Below the pieces are notes generated by a model. That model was not told where the DNA came from, did not search any database, and was given only the letters and a program-made list of their open reading frames with translations. A program made the translations under genes and the position numbers. Shown here one piece after another: positions 1 through 7,581 of a stretch of 23,052 bases of DNA (the first letter of the stretch is position 1; each line of letters starts with the position of its first letter). Source of the DNA: Burkholderiales bacterium UBA2459. GTDB lineage: Bacteria; Pseudomonadota; Gammaproteobacteria; Burkholderiales; Burkholderiaceae_E. Location: assembly GCA_002342365.1 (NCBI GenBank), contig DDPV01000020.1:15975-39026 (forward strand). Direction: 5' to 3'.

Positions 1-70
1 GCGTCTGCTTGCAGACGGGTGAGAAAAACCCTTCGAACCTGATCGAGTTAAGACTTGCGCAGGGAAGCGG
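1..70 (+). promoter_or_regulatory. TPP (thiamine pyrophosphate) riboswitch aptamer, 5' end cut off by window
   Basis: The sequence carries the hallmarks of the THI-box aptamer in the right order. A P3-like hairpin (about 2-17) is followed by the TGAGA core at 20-24, an ACCC strand at 28-31, the conserved ACCTGATC box at 38-45, and the GTTAA...TGCGCAGGGAA 3' part at 47-66. The 5' strands of P1 and P2 (the usual GGGGTGC segment) would lie just left of the window, so the element is incomplete here. TPP riboswitches bind intracellular thiamine pyrophosphate and usually lower expression of thiamine synthesis or uptake genes when TPP is plentiful. The only gene downstream on the same strand is the TonB-dependent receptor at 196. 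The motif matches are seen directly; the ligand follows from the family; repression of the receptor is inference. Confidence 0.88.
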
Positions 71-154
71 GTGTTCGGACGTGATATCAGCTGTGTTGGT
101 GCTGGGATTGACCAGACCGAAGCGGCTGCGCCGATCCGTTTTCAGGGCTGTCTA

Positions 155-187
155 CTTGTGCGATCGAGGTTCGAAGGATTGCACAAG
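155..187 (+). promoter_or_regulatory. Hairpin sequestering the receptor ribosome binding site (probable riboswitch expression platform)
   Basis: CTTGTGCGATC (155-165) can pair over 11 bp, with one G-T wobble, with GATTGCACAAG (177-187) around an 11-nt loop. The right arm takes in the AAG of the Shine-Dalgarno sequence AAGGA (185-189), which lies 6 nt before the ATG at 196. The hairpin would therefore hide part of the ribosome binding site. Proteobacterial TPP riboswitches often act this way on translation. I did not find an obvious anti-sequestor partner, and no run of T follows that would make it an intrinsic terminator. The pairing is seen in the sequence; the regulatory role is inference. 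Confidence 0.6.
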
Positions 188-195
188 GAAAAGCT

Positions 196-2430
196 ATGAA
201 CATTTGCCATGGCAAGCATCAATCAAAGCGGCGCGGCTTTGCGTTTTGCGCTTTCGCGTTTAGGCATGCACTCGTCACCTTGTGTTTGCTCCAGACTTTG
301 ATATCGGCACAGCTTGCGGGAGCTCAGGTCCGAGGCGAAAGTCTTGAGATTCGCAGCACAAGCCTGCAACAAACCGCAGCATCGCTGACTGGATTTCAAG
401 CGCCGCTGCAAAGCACGCCTTTTTCGCTGTCGCTGATTGACACCCAGACGGCTAGCGACTTTGGCCTTCATGCTTTATCGGATCTTTTGCGCAGCGATCC
501 GGCGGTATCCGATGCCTACAACACAATCGGGTACCCCGAAAACTTTGCCATTCGTGGCTTTTTGATCGATCCGCGGCTCAATTACCGTCGCGATGGTTTG
601 CCGATCAACGGGCATGTGCCGCTTGCCTTTGAAAACAAGGCCTCGGTGCTGTTGCTCAAAGGGGCATCGGGCATGTTTGCTGGCAGCGCTTCACCTGGCG
701 GTCTTGTCGATTTTGTGCTCAAACGCCCGGGCAATCTTTCGATCCGCAGCGCGACTTTGAGCCTTTCCGAACGGGGAACACGCTACGTCGCCGCCGATCT
801 TTCCGAACGTTTCGGTGCCTCGCAATCCGTTGGAATTCGGATCAATCTGGCCAATGAAACAAGAAGGCCGATGGCCGAGCGCGCGCCTGGAGATCGCCAG
901 TTTGCCTCGCTGTTGATGGACTGGCGAATGCCTGGCGGCGGCATCTTGCAATGGGACGCGGAGCGGCATCTTTTTGCGCAAATTTCAGTGCCGGGTGCCA
1001 GCCTTCTTGATGGGCGCCTGCTGCCCCCTGTCTTGCCCAGGCGCAACATGAACGATCAGCCATGGTCCTCACCTTTTGAAAGCCAGGAGACAGCAAGCGC
1101 GCTACGATGGCAGAAGCCGCTTTCGGCCGATTGGCTGCTCAAGGCAGCCAGTTCGCTACAAGCCGTCCGAACCCATGATCGGATTGCCTTTCCCGATGGT
1201 TGCAGCGCGGGGGTCGCTTATCTTTATCCTGGCTTTTGCGCAAACGGTGATGCCGATTTGTACGATTTTCGAAGCTTGAACGAGCGTCGGCTGACCCGTT
1301 CTTCCGAGCTTCGACTTGATGGCCATGTCGCGTTTGCTGGAGCAAGGCATCAACTGGCGCTGGCTTATCGAAACACCCGCTTGAGCGAGCAGCTTGAACC
1401 CGCGCAAGCCTATAACTGGGTTGGCATCAGCAATTACTTCGCATCGGTGAAGCTCGATCCCAATCCGGTTGCAGAAACCTTAAACAGCAATCGCTTTTTG
1501 TCTACCCGCGAGCTATCGATTCAAGATCGAATCCAGACAAGCGGGCCCTTGGTTTTATGGTTGGGTCTGAGAAACACCCAGATAGCAAGCCGCTCAGCAC
1601 GCAGCGATGGTGAACTTGCGGTTTCCCTTGAGCAAAGCTTCAGCAGCCCTTTTGCAGCCATCAGTTATGAAACGAATGGATTTCAGCACGCTTACTTGTC
1701 CTATGCTCAGGGCGTGGAAACCGAGGTGGTACCGAACCGCCCCACGATTTACCGCAACGCAGCGCAAGTGCTTGCTGCGCAGCGCAGCAAGCAATGGGAG
1801 GCGAGTCTTCGCAAGGCCTGGGGCGCGCAAGCGGGAATGGAGGGGCAGCTTGCGCTCACCGTGTTTCGCATAGAACGTCCAAGTGCTGCCGATGTTGAAA
1901 TCACTGCCTTACCGGGTGAGCCAATGCTCGAGCGCTTGCCGGCAGCGCTGCTTGCCCGCCACCAGGGACTGGAGTTTCAAGCAAGCCTCGATGCGGCAGA
2001 GTTCGGTCAGTTTCAGCTGGCTGCTCAACGCACCCAAGCCAAGACTGTCGAGTCCCTTCTTGCAAACCGCGAGGGCGCACCGGTGCTCAATGTTGCGCCC
2101 TGGAGTCTGCATCTGCTGCATCGCTGGCCGATTGCCGATTCACGCTGGCAATGGCAAAACCGGCTCTACGCGGTAGGCCGCAAACCGGTCCTGCTCGCAA
2201 ACGATAGGCCCGGCGATGTGGACTTAGCCCTTGCGGCGCGATGGCAATGGGATAGCGCCTTGCATTGGCAGCAAAAGCTTCCCCAGCTGCGCCTGCGATG
2301 GACGCTTGCAGCCACAAACCTGTTTGACCGCGCCGATTGGCGCGAAGCGCCGACCCAGTCCTGGGGTGGCACCTACTTGTTTCCGGTACAAGCGCGTAGC
2401 CTGCGCATGGCGCTTCAGGCGCACTGGTAA
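196..2430 (+). CDS. TonB-dependent outer-membrane receptor, probably for thiamine or a thiamine-related compound
   Basis: This 744-residue protein has the layout of a TonB-dependent transporter. A long signal peptide has a probable cleavage after residue 43 (AQLAGA|Q). The plug domain covers about residues 70-180, with the motifs IRGF (119-122), the RRDGLP segment and GASGMFAGSASPGG. A long beta-barrel region follows and ends in a C-terminal aromatic residue (Trp). The plug resembles the FhuA/FpvA siderophore-receptor type. Such receptors use TonB energy to bring scarce ligands into the periplasm. The start at 196 is supported by AAGGA 6 nt upstream. The upstream TPP riboswitch argues for a thiamine-type ligand rather than iron, as described for some riboswitch-controlled receptors, but the barrel sequence alone does not show the substrate. 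The M16 protease gene follows closely. Confidence 0.9.
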   Translation: MNICHGKHQSKRRGFAFCAFAFRHALVTLCLLQTLISAQLAGAQVRGESLEIRSTSLQQTAASLTGFQAPLQSTPFSLSLIDTQTASDFGLHALSDLLRSDPAVSDAYNTIGYPENFAIRGFLIDPRLNYRRDGLPINGHVPLAFENKASVLLLKGASGMFAGSASPGGLVDFVLKRPGNLSIRSATLSLSERGTRYVAADLSERFGASQSVGIRINLANETRRPMAERAPGDRQFASLLMDWRMPGGGILQWDAERHLFAQISVPGASLLDGRLLPPVLPRRNMNDQPWSSPFESQETASALRWQKPLSADWLLKAASSLQAVRTHDRIAFPDGCSAGVAYLYPGFCANGDADLYDFRSLNERRLTRSSELRLDGHVAFAGARHQLALAYRNTRLSEQLEPAQAYNWVGISNYFASVKLDPNPVAETLNSNRFLSTRELSIQDRIQTSGPLVLWLGLRNTQIASRSARSDGELAVSLEQSFSSPFAAISYETNGFQHAYLSYAQGVETEVVPNRPTIYRNAAQVLAAQRSKQWEASLRKAWGAQAGMEGQLALTVFRIERPSAADVEITALPGEPMLERLPAALLARHQGLEFQASLDAAEFGQFQLAAQRTQAKTVESLLANREGAPVLNVAPWSLHLLHRWPIADSRWQWQNRLYAVGRKPVLLANDRPGDVDLALAARWQWDSALHWQQKLPQLRLRWTLAATNLFDRADWREAPTQSWGGTYLFPVQARSLRMALQAHW

Positions 2431-2455
2431 GCTACAAGCTGTAGCTCTGTTTTTT
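2430..2455 (+). terminator. Possible weak intrinsic terminator or attenuator between receptor and M16 protease genes
   Basis: AGCTACA (2430-2436) and TGTAGCT (2440-2446) form a 7-bp stem with a 3-nt loop, followed after 3 nt by a run of six T (2450-2455). It starts on the last base of the receptor stop codon. The stem is short and only moderately GC-rich, and the T-run is slightly displaced, so termination would probably be partial. If it works, it would lower protease expression relative to the receptor and still allow readthrough. Confidence 0.42.
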
Positions 2456-2488
2456 GTGATGAACGGCCGCTGGCCAAGGGGAATGAGG

Positions 2489-5320
2489 ATGCAGCTTGCA
2501 GGTGCGACGGGGATGGCCTTTGCTTTGCTGAGCACGGCTTGTGCGCAGGTTTTTGCTGGGCTTAGTCTTGCCGGTTTTTTGCGTCAATTTTTCCTGATCG
2601 CCGCTTTATGCCTGGGTCTTTTTTCATCGCCTGCGTTTGCGCAAGGCAGGCCAGCATGGGCCATGCAGCCCACGCATCAGGTCGAGGGCATGGTCTCTTA
2701 CCGACTTCCAAACGGCCTTGAACTGATCCTTTACCCCAATAGCACCAAAGCCTCAACCACCATCAACTTGACGGTCAACGTGGGTTCGCGCCATGAAGGT
2801 TATGGGGAAACCGGGATGGCCCATTTACTGGAACATCTGGTTTTTAAAGGCTCGCCCAAGTTCCCAACCGGTATTGCCGAGTTGTCGAGTCGCGGGTTTC
2901 GGGTGAACGGCACCACGTCCTGGGACCGCACCAATTACTTTGCCAGTTTTCCTCGCAGCGACGAAAACACCCAGTGGATGATCCAATGGCTTGGCGATGT
3001 ATTGGTCAATGCCTACATCCGCAAACAGGATCTCGATTCGGAAATGACTGTGGTCCGTAATGAGTTCGAACGCGGGGAAAACAATCCGGTCGGCGTTTTA
3101 TACCAGCAGGTTTTTTCAGCGGCCTATACCTGGCATAACTACGGAAAAGCGATCATCGGTACGCGTTCGGATATCGAAAATGTATCGATCGAAAGACTCA
3201 AGCGTTTTTATTCGCATCATTATCAGCCCGATAACGCTGCACTTTTTGTCAGCGGAGCTTTTGATGTTGACAAAGTGATCGCCTGGGTTGAGCAAGCCTT
3301 TGGTCTGCATGCAAAGCCGCAGCGCAAGCTTGAGCCCACGTACACCCTAGAACCGGTGCAAGAAGGACCCCGCGAGCTGAAGCTGCGACGCATCGGCGAT
3401 GCGCCGGCGCTGGTACTGTCCTACCACGTGCCATCGAGCTTGCACAAAGACTTCCCTGCCATGGTTTTGGCAACCCATATGATGGGCGGTCCTAATAACC
3501 GCATCAACGAGCGCCTGGTGAAAAAGGGCATCGCTGCAAGCGTCTGGGGCTGGTCACGATCAGCGCCTGAGCCTTCGAATGTGATTTTTGCGCTGCAGTT
3601 GAAATCCGATCAGCCCACCGACAAGGCACGGCAAGCGCTGCTTGAACTCACCGAGTCGCTTGAGCGTGAGCCTTTCACCGAGGCCGAGTTGGCCGCAGCA
3701 AAAGCCCACTTTCTCACGCAGTATGAGCAAATGCTCGCCGACCCCGAGCGGGTGGCCTACAACCTTTCGGAATCGATTGCGCTGGGTGACTGGCGCATGC
3801 TTTTTCAGCAGCGCGATCGCTTGGCGGCAACCGGATTGGCCGACGTGAATCGGGTGGCGTCGGCTTATTGGATTGAAAGCAACCGCACCCTGGGCACCTT
3901 TGAACCGCAAGCCAAGCCTTTACGATCTCCTGAAGCCCGACAGGCCTCGCTCACCGAAGCGATGCAGGGTTTTCAACCGCGCGCAGCCACTGACCAGGGC
4001 GAAGCTTTTGATGTGTCGCCGTCAAACATCAAGGCCAGACTCGAAAAGCGTCAGCTTGCTCCCGGCCTCAGTGTGCAGAGCATTCGCAAGCGTAACGCCT
4101 CCAATCTGGTGGTGCTGCAGGCCAGTCTTCGTTATGGTAATTTGAAGGATTTACAACATCAGCGCGAAAACGCCTCAATGGCCGTTGCGATGCTGTCGCG
4201 CGGTGCTGCGTCGAAGTCGAGGAAAGACTATGCCGAAGCGATGACAGCGCTCAAAGCGACCTGGAGCGTGCAAGGTGGTGCAGAGGGCTTGTCGCTCAGC
4301 TTGAGGCTGCCTGCCGATCGGTTTGAGGCTGGTTTAGCCTTGTTGCTGCAAACCCTGACCGAACCGCTTTTTGACCCGGTCGAGTTTGAAGAACTGAAAG
4401 CCGCCTCGATTGCCTCCATCGAATCGTCCCGACAGGATCCTCAGGCAATCGCATTTCGCACCATGGCCGCGAAGCTTTCGAATTACCCCAAAGGCGATCC
4501 GCGCGAAGTGCCAAGCTTTGAGGAAAGTCTGCAGGCGCTTCGAGCAATCCGCCTTGACGATGTGAAGGCTTTTTGGGATCGTTTTGTACGTCCGGCACCG
4601 ATGTCAGTAAGCCTGATTGGCGATGTATCGGCCGAGCGCTTTCATCAGTCGCTCGGCAGCTTTTGGACGCAGTGGCAGGCACAACGTGCACCGATGATTG
4701 CTTATCAGCGGATTGAGCGGCCGGCACTCGATGTGAAGGCCCAAACCGAGCGCATTGCAACACCTGAGAAGAAAAACGCTGTGTGGATTGCCCAGCAGCG
4801 ATTTTCGCTGGCCGATCAAGAGCGCTCCTACCAGGCGCTGCGTTTGGCGATACGTATGTTTGCAGGAGGCGGTTCGCCCACCGGTCGGCTCTGGGATCGG
4901 GTGCGGGAGAAAGAGGGCTTGAGTTATGGCGTTGGCGGTTCGCTCTCCGGTGGCGAGCCTGGCAGGGCGGCTTCGGTGATGTTTTATGCGATTTTCGCAC
5001 CGCAAAACCTTCATCGATTACAAAAAGCGATCGACGAAGAGTTCGCGCGGGCAAGCGCTGAAGGCTTTGACGCTGTCGAGTTACAAAAGGCAAAACAAGG
5101 CCTTGAAGCCGAAATCAATTTGGCATGGGCGCAGGAAGGCGTACTTGCCGGGACCTTGAACTGGCTTGAAGAGCAGTCGCGCTCGGTGGACCACTTGCAA
5201 GCGATGCGCGATATGAGAAAGGCGATCACGCTAGATGAAGTCAACGAGGCTTTTCGTCGTTTTGTTCGTTTGAACGATCTGGTGACGATAACGGCTGGTG
5301 ACTTTGCCCAATCAAAGTAA
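2489..5320 (+). CDS. M16 family zinc metalloprotease (pitrilysin/PqqL-like, periplasmic)
   Basis: The product is about 943 residues, the size of PqqL-type proteins with two fused M16 halves. The inverted zinc motif HLLEH lies at residues 112-116 (ligands H112 and H116, catalytic E115). The third ligand is probably E192 in NEFERGENNP, at the spacing usual for the family. The second half (from about residue 560) has the degenerate M16 fold without the zinc motif. A hydrophobic stretch ending SSPAFA|Q (cleavage after about residue 51) indicates export to the periplasm. The start at 2489 is chosen because AAGGGG lies 7 nt upstream. ATGs at 2459 and 2483 are in frame, and a TTG at 2579 would give a more usual signal peptide. 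The frame is open back to 2231, inside the receptor gene, but that part is a shadow. In FusA/FusC and YddB/PqqL a TonB receptor is likewise paired with an M16 protease. The CoA-transferase gene starts 2 nt after the stop. Confidence 0.9.
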   Translation: MQLAGATGMAFALLSTACAQVFAGLSLAGFLRQFFLIAALCLGLFSSPAFAQGRPAWAMQPTHQVEGMVSYRLPNGLELILYPNSTKASTTINLTVNVGSRHEGYGETGMAHLLEHLVFKGSPKFPTGIAELSSRGFRVNGTTSWDRTNYFASFPRSDENTQWMIQWLGDVLVNAYIRKQDLDSEMTVVRNEFERGENNPVGVLYQQVFSAAYTWHNYGKAIIGTRSDIENVSIERLKRFYSHHYQPDNAALFVSGAFDVDKVIAWVEQAFGLHAKPQRKLEPTYTLEPVQEGPRELKLRRIGDAPALVLSYHVPSSLHKDFPAMVLATHMMGGPNNRINERLVKKGIAASVWGWSRSAPEPSNVIFALQLKSDQPTDKARQALLELTESLEREPFTEAELAAAKAHFLTQYEQMLADPERVAYNLSESIALGDWRMLFQQRDRLAATGLADVNRVASAYWIESNRTLGTFEPQAKPLRSPEARQASLTEAMQGFQPRAATDQGEAFDVSPSNIKARLEKRQLAPGLSVQSIRKRNASNLVVLQASLRYGNLKDLQHQRENASMAVAMLSRGAASKSRKDYAEAMTALKATWSVQGGAEGLSLSLRLPADRFEAGLALLLQTLTEPLFDPVEFEELKAASIASIESSRQDPQAIAFRTMAAKLSNYPKGDPREVPSFEESLQALRAIRLDDVKAFWDRFVRPAPMSVSLIGDVSAERFHQSLGSFWTQWQAQRAPMIAYQRIERPALDVKAQTERIATPEKKNAVWIAQQRFSLADQERSYQALRLAIRMFAGGGSPTGRLWDRVREKEGLSYGVGGSLSGGEPGRAASVMFYAIFAPQNLHRLQKAIDEEFARASAEGFDAVELQKAKQGLEAEINLAWAQEGVLAGTLNWLEEQSRSVDHLQAMRDMRKAITLDEVNEAFRRFVRLNDLVTITAGDFAQSK

Positions 5321-5322
5321 GC

Positions 5323-6450
5323 ATGAAGTTAAAGCCCTTTCATGGCATCACGGTGGTATCGCTTGAGCAAGCGGTTGCTGCGCCTTACTGCACGTCGCGG
5401 CTTGCGCAAGCTGGTGCACGCGTGATCAAGGTTGAGCGTCCCGACGGTGATTTCGCGCGCGGCTACGATCGGGCGGTTCACGGCCATTCTTCGTATTTTC
5501 TTTGGCTTAACAGCGGCAAAGAGTCGATTGCCCTGGATCTGAAGCAGGCAGACGACCTTGAGCTGATGCGGCGGCTGATTGCCAGAGCCGATGTCTTTAT
5601 CCAGAATCTTGCACCGGGCGCTGTGGAGCGGCTCGGACTTGGCTCCGAGGCGCTTCGAAGCCTGGATCCGCGCCTGATCACGCTTGACATTTCGGGCTAT
5701 GGCAAGGCCGGTGAACGTGCCGACTTGAAGGCTTATGACTTTCTGGTTCAAGGCGAATCGGGACTTCTTGCAGTCAGCGGCGCGCCCGAGGCCTATGGGC
5801 GAATCGGCGTGAGCCTTTGCGATATCGGGGCTGGCATGTACGCACTGTCTGCGGTTCAGCAGGCGCTTTTTTTGCGCGAAAAGACGGGGCAAGGAGCAAG
5901 TCTTCATGTATCGCTGTTTTCCGCTGCTTTTGACTGGATGGCAGTTCCTTTATTGCATCAGCGCTATGGAGCGGGTGCGCCGGCTCGGGTTGGCTTGCAA
6001 CATCCATCGATTGCTCCCTACGGCGGATTTCGCTGTGCCGATGATGAAATCCTGTTGATCTCGGTCCAAAACAACCGTGAGTTTTTGCGATTATGTGAGC
6101 AGGTGCTTGACGACGCCTCGCTTGCGCAGGATCCTCGCTTCCGGGAAAATGCGGATCGGGTGAAGCATCGTGAGACGCTCGACGGGTTGATTGCGGCGAA
6201 GTTCGCGACCCTGACAAGGCCTCAAATGGAAAAAGCGCTGCGATCGGCCGATATTGCCTTTGGCGGCATCAATGCGGTGGCTGCGGTTGCAAACCACGCT
6301 CAGGCCCGATACTGGCCGATGACTCTGGGCGGCGACCAAATTCACATGATGGCGCCCCCTTTTGATGCCGACTGGCAAGATGGGTCATTTGATCCGGTGC
6401 CGGAGATCGATCAGCATGGAGAAGCGATTCGCCGCGAGTTCGCTGCTTAG
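5323..6450 (+). CDS. CaiB/BaiF family (class III) CoA-transferase
   Basis: This 375-residue protein matches class III CoA-transferases over its whole length. It opens with the typical GITVVSLEQAVAAPYCT and GARVIKVERPDGD segments, continues with the LNSGKESIALDLK region, and has the catalytic aspartate region KAYDFLVQGESGL with Asp139. The family moves CoA between acyl-CoA and a free carboxylic acid through aspartyl-CoA anhydride intermediates, in the cytoplasm. Members act on formate/oxalate, carnitine, succinate/mesaconate and others, and the sequence alone does not settle the substrate. The ATG lies 2 nt after the protease stop codon, so translation is probably coupled. A Bug binding-protein gene follows after 42 nt, a frequent neighbour of such enzymes in Burkholderiales and a hint at organic acid use. 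Confidence is high for family and low for substrate. Confidence 0.92.
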   Translation: MKLKPFHGITVVSLEQAVAAPYCTSRLAQAGARVIKVERPDGDFARGYDRAVHGHSSYFLWLNSGKESIALDLKQADDLELMRRLIARADVFIQNLAPGAVERLGLGSEALRSLDPRLITLDISGYGKAGERADLKAYDFLVQGESGLLAVSGAPEAYGRIGVSLCDIGAGMYALSAVQQALFLREKTGQGASLHVSLFSAAFDWMAVPLLHQRYGAGAPARVGLQHPSIAPYGGFRCADDEILLISVQNNREFLRLCEQVLDDASLAQDPRFRENADRVKHRETLDGLIAAKFATLTRPQMEKALRSADIAFGGINAVAAVANHAQARYWPMTLGGDQIHMMAPPFDADWQDGSFDPVPEIDQHGEAIRREFAA

Positions 6451-6492
6451 CCAGATTCAGCTTAAAAAACCACAATGTATTAAAGGAGCCCG

Positions 6493-7530
6493 ATGATGTT
6501 GAAACCACAATGCATCTCCACCCGCAGACAAGCTTTGAAGGCCGCACTTTCCAAGGGCTTGAGCTTTGGCTCGCTCGTCTTGGCATCGGGCGCTTTCCTG
6601 GCAAGCCCTGCGGTACAAGCGCAGGCCTACCCGAGCAAACCGATCACGCTGATCGTTGGTTTTGCTGCCGGCGGGCCCACCGACATCGTGGCGCGTTCGC
6701 TTGCCCAGTCGATGAGCAAAACACTCGGTCAGGCTGTCGCGGTCGAGAACAAGCCAGGCGCTGGAGCGACGATTGCAGGCAACATGGTGGCTAAAGCCAA
6801 ATCCGATGGCTATACCCTGCTCATCCACCATAACGGCATGGCAACCGCTCCGGCGCTCTACCGCAAGCTGCCCTTTAATCCCTTGACCGACTATGAATAC
6901 ATTGGACAGGCGGTTGATGTGCCGATGACCTTGATCGCACGCAATGATTTGCCCGCTAACAACCTCAACGAACTGGTCAGCTGGGTGAAGGCAAACAAAG
7001 AGAAAGTCAATCTTGCCAACGCCGGGCTGGGCGCGGTCTCGCATTTGTGCGGCACCTTGTTTCAGCAAACGCTTGCGACCGACCTCACCACGGTGCCCTT
7101 CCCTGGCACGGCGCCAGCCCTGACCGCGTTGTTGGGCGGCCATGTTGATGTGCTCTGCGATCAGACCACACAAACCATTCCCCACATCAATGCCGGCAAA
7201 GTGAAGTTGTTTGGCGTTACAACCAAATCGCGCATCGGTGCGCTGCCCAACACACCCTCGCTCCACGAACAAGGGCTTAAGGACTTTGAAGTGGTGGTTT
7301 GGCACGGTGTTTATGCGCCCAAAGGCACCCCAAAGCCGGTGATCGATACGCTGACTTCAGCACTTCAGTCAGCGCTCAAAGACCCTGAGGTGGTCAAGCG
7401 GATGAAGGATTTGGGCGCTGAAATTACGCCGGTATCCAAGCAAACGCCTGAGGGGCTTCGCACGCATTTGACGGCTGAGATCGAGAAATGGGGCAAAGTG
7501 ATTCGGGCAGCCGGTCAGTACGCCGACTAA
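6493..7530 (+). CDS. Bug family (TctC-like) tripartite tricarboxylate transporter substrate-binding protein
   Basis: This 345-residue periplasmic binding protein has the family opening YPSKPITLIVGFAAGGPTD right after a signal peptide (cleavage near residue 43, VQA|QAY). The n-region has a twin arginine (STRRQAL, Arg11-Arg12), so Tat export is possible. Later family features include NKPGAGATIAGN, GYTLLIHHNG, the GGHVDVLCD segment and a WHGVYAPKGTP segment. Bug proteins bind small carboxylates or related compounds and deliver them to TctA/TctB membrane partners, which are not present in this window. Orphan Bug genes are very common in Burkholderiales. A good ribosome binding site (AAAGGAG at 6482-6488) precedes the ATG at 6493; a second ATG follows directly. 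Its place between CoA-transferase and dehydratase genes suggests an organic acid or hydroxy amino acid ligand, which is inference. Confidence 0.93.
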   Translation: MMLKPQCISTRRQALKAALSKGLSFGSLVLASGAFLASPAVQAQAYPSKPITLIVGFAAGGPTDIVARSLAQSMSKTLGQAVAVENKPGAGATIAGNMVAKAKSDGYTLLIHHNGMATAPALYRKLPFNPLTDYEYIGQAVDVPMTLIARNDLPANNLNELVSWVKANKEKVNLANAGLGAVSHLCGTLFQQTLATDLTTVPFPGTAPALTALLGGHVDVLCDQTTQTIPHINAGKVKLFGVTTKSRIGALPNTPSLHEQGLKDFEVVVWHGVYAPKGTPKPVIDTLTSALQSALKDPEVVKRMKDLGAEITPVSKQTPEGLRTHLTAEIEKWGKVIRAAGQYAD

Positions 7531-7581
7531 GTTGCTCGTGAAGCGCCAACCAAGCGCAATCTGCGGCAAGCGCATGCTTTG

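Noticed and set aside
155..195. Intrinsic terminator as riboswitch output
   Set aside because: The hairpin has no following T-run and covers the ribosome binding site, so translational control fits better.
9..263. Plus-strand frame of 84 codons at the left edge
   Set aside because: It runs through the riboswitch and into the receptor gene in another frame; no protein features.
2231..2488. N-terminal extension of the M16 protease frame
   Set aside because: It overlaps the end of the receptor gene, and a signal peptide and Shine-Dalgarno sequence support a start near 2489.
4296..5093. Minus-strand open frame of 265 codons
   Set aside because: It lies wholly inside the M16 protease gene, has no recognisable motif, and its composition (many Arg, Ser, Pro, Gln) is typical of an antisense shadow.
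6457..7305. Minus-strand open frame of 282 codons
   Set aside because: Antisense to the Bug protein gene, which has a clear family match and ribosome binding site; no family features in the antisense product.
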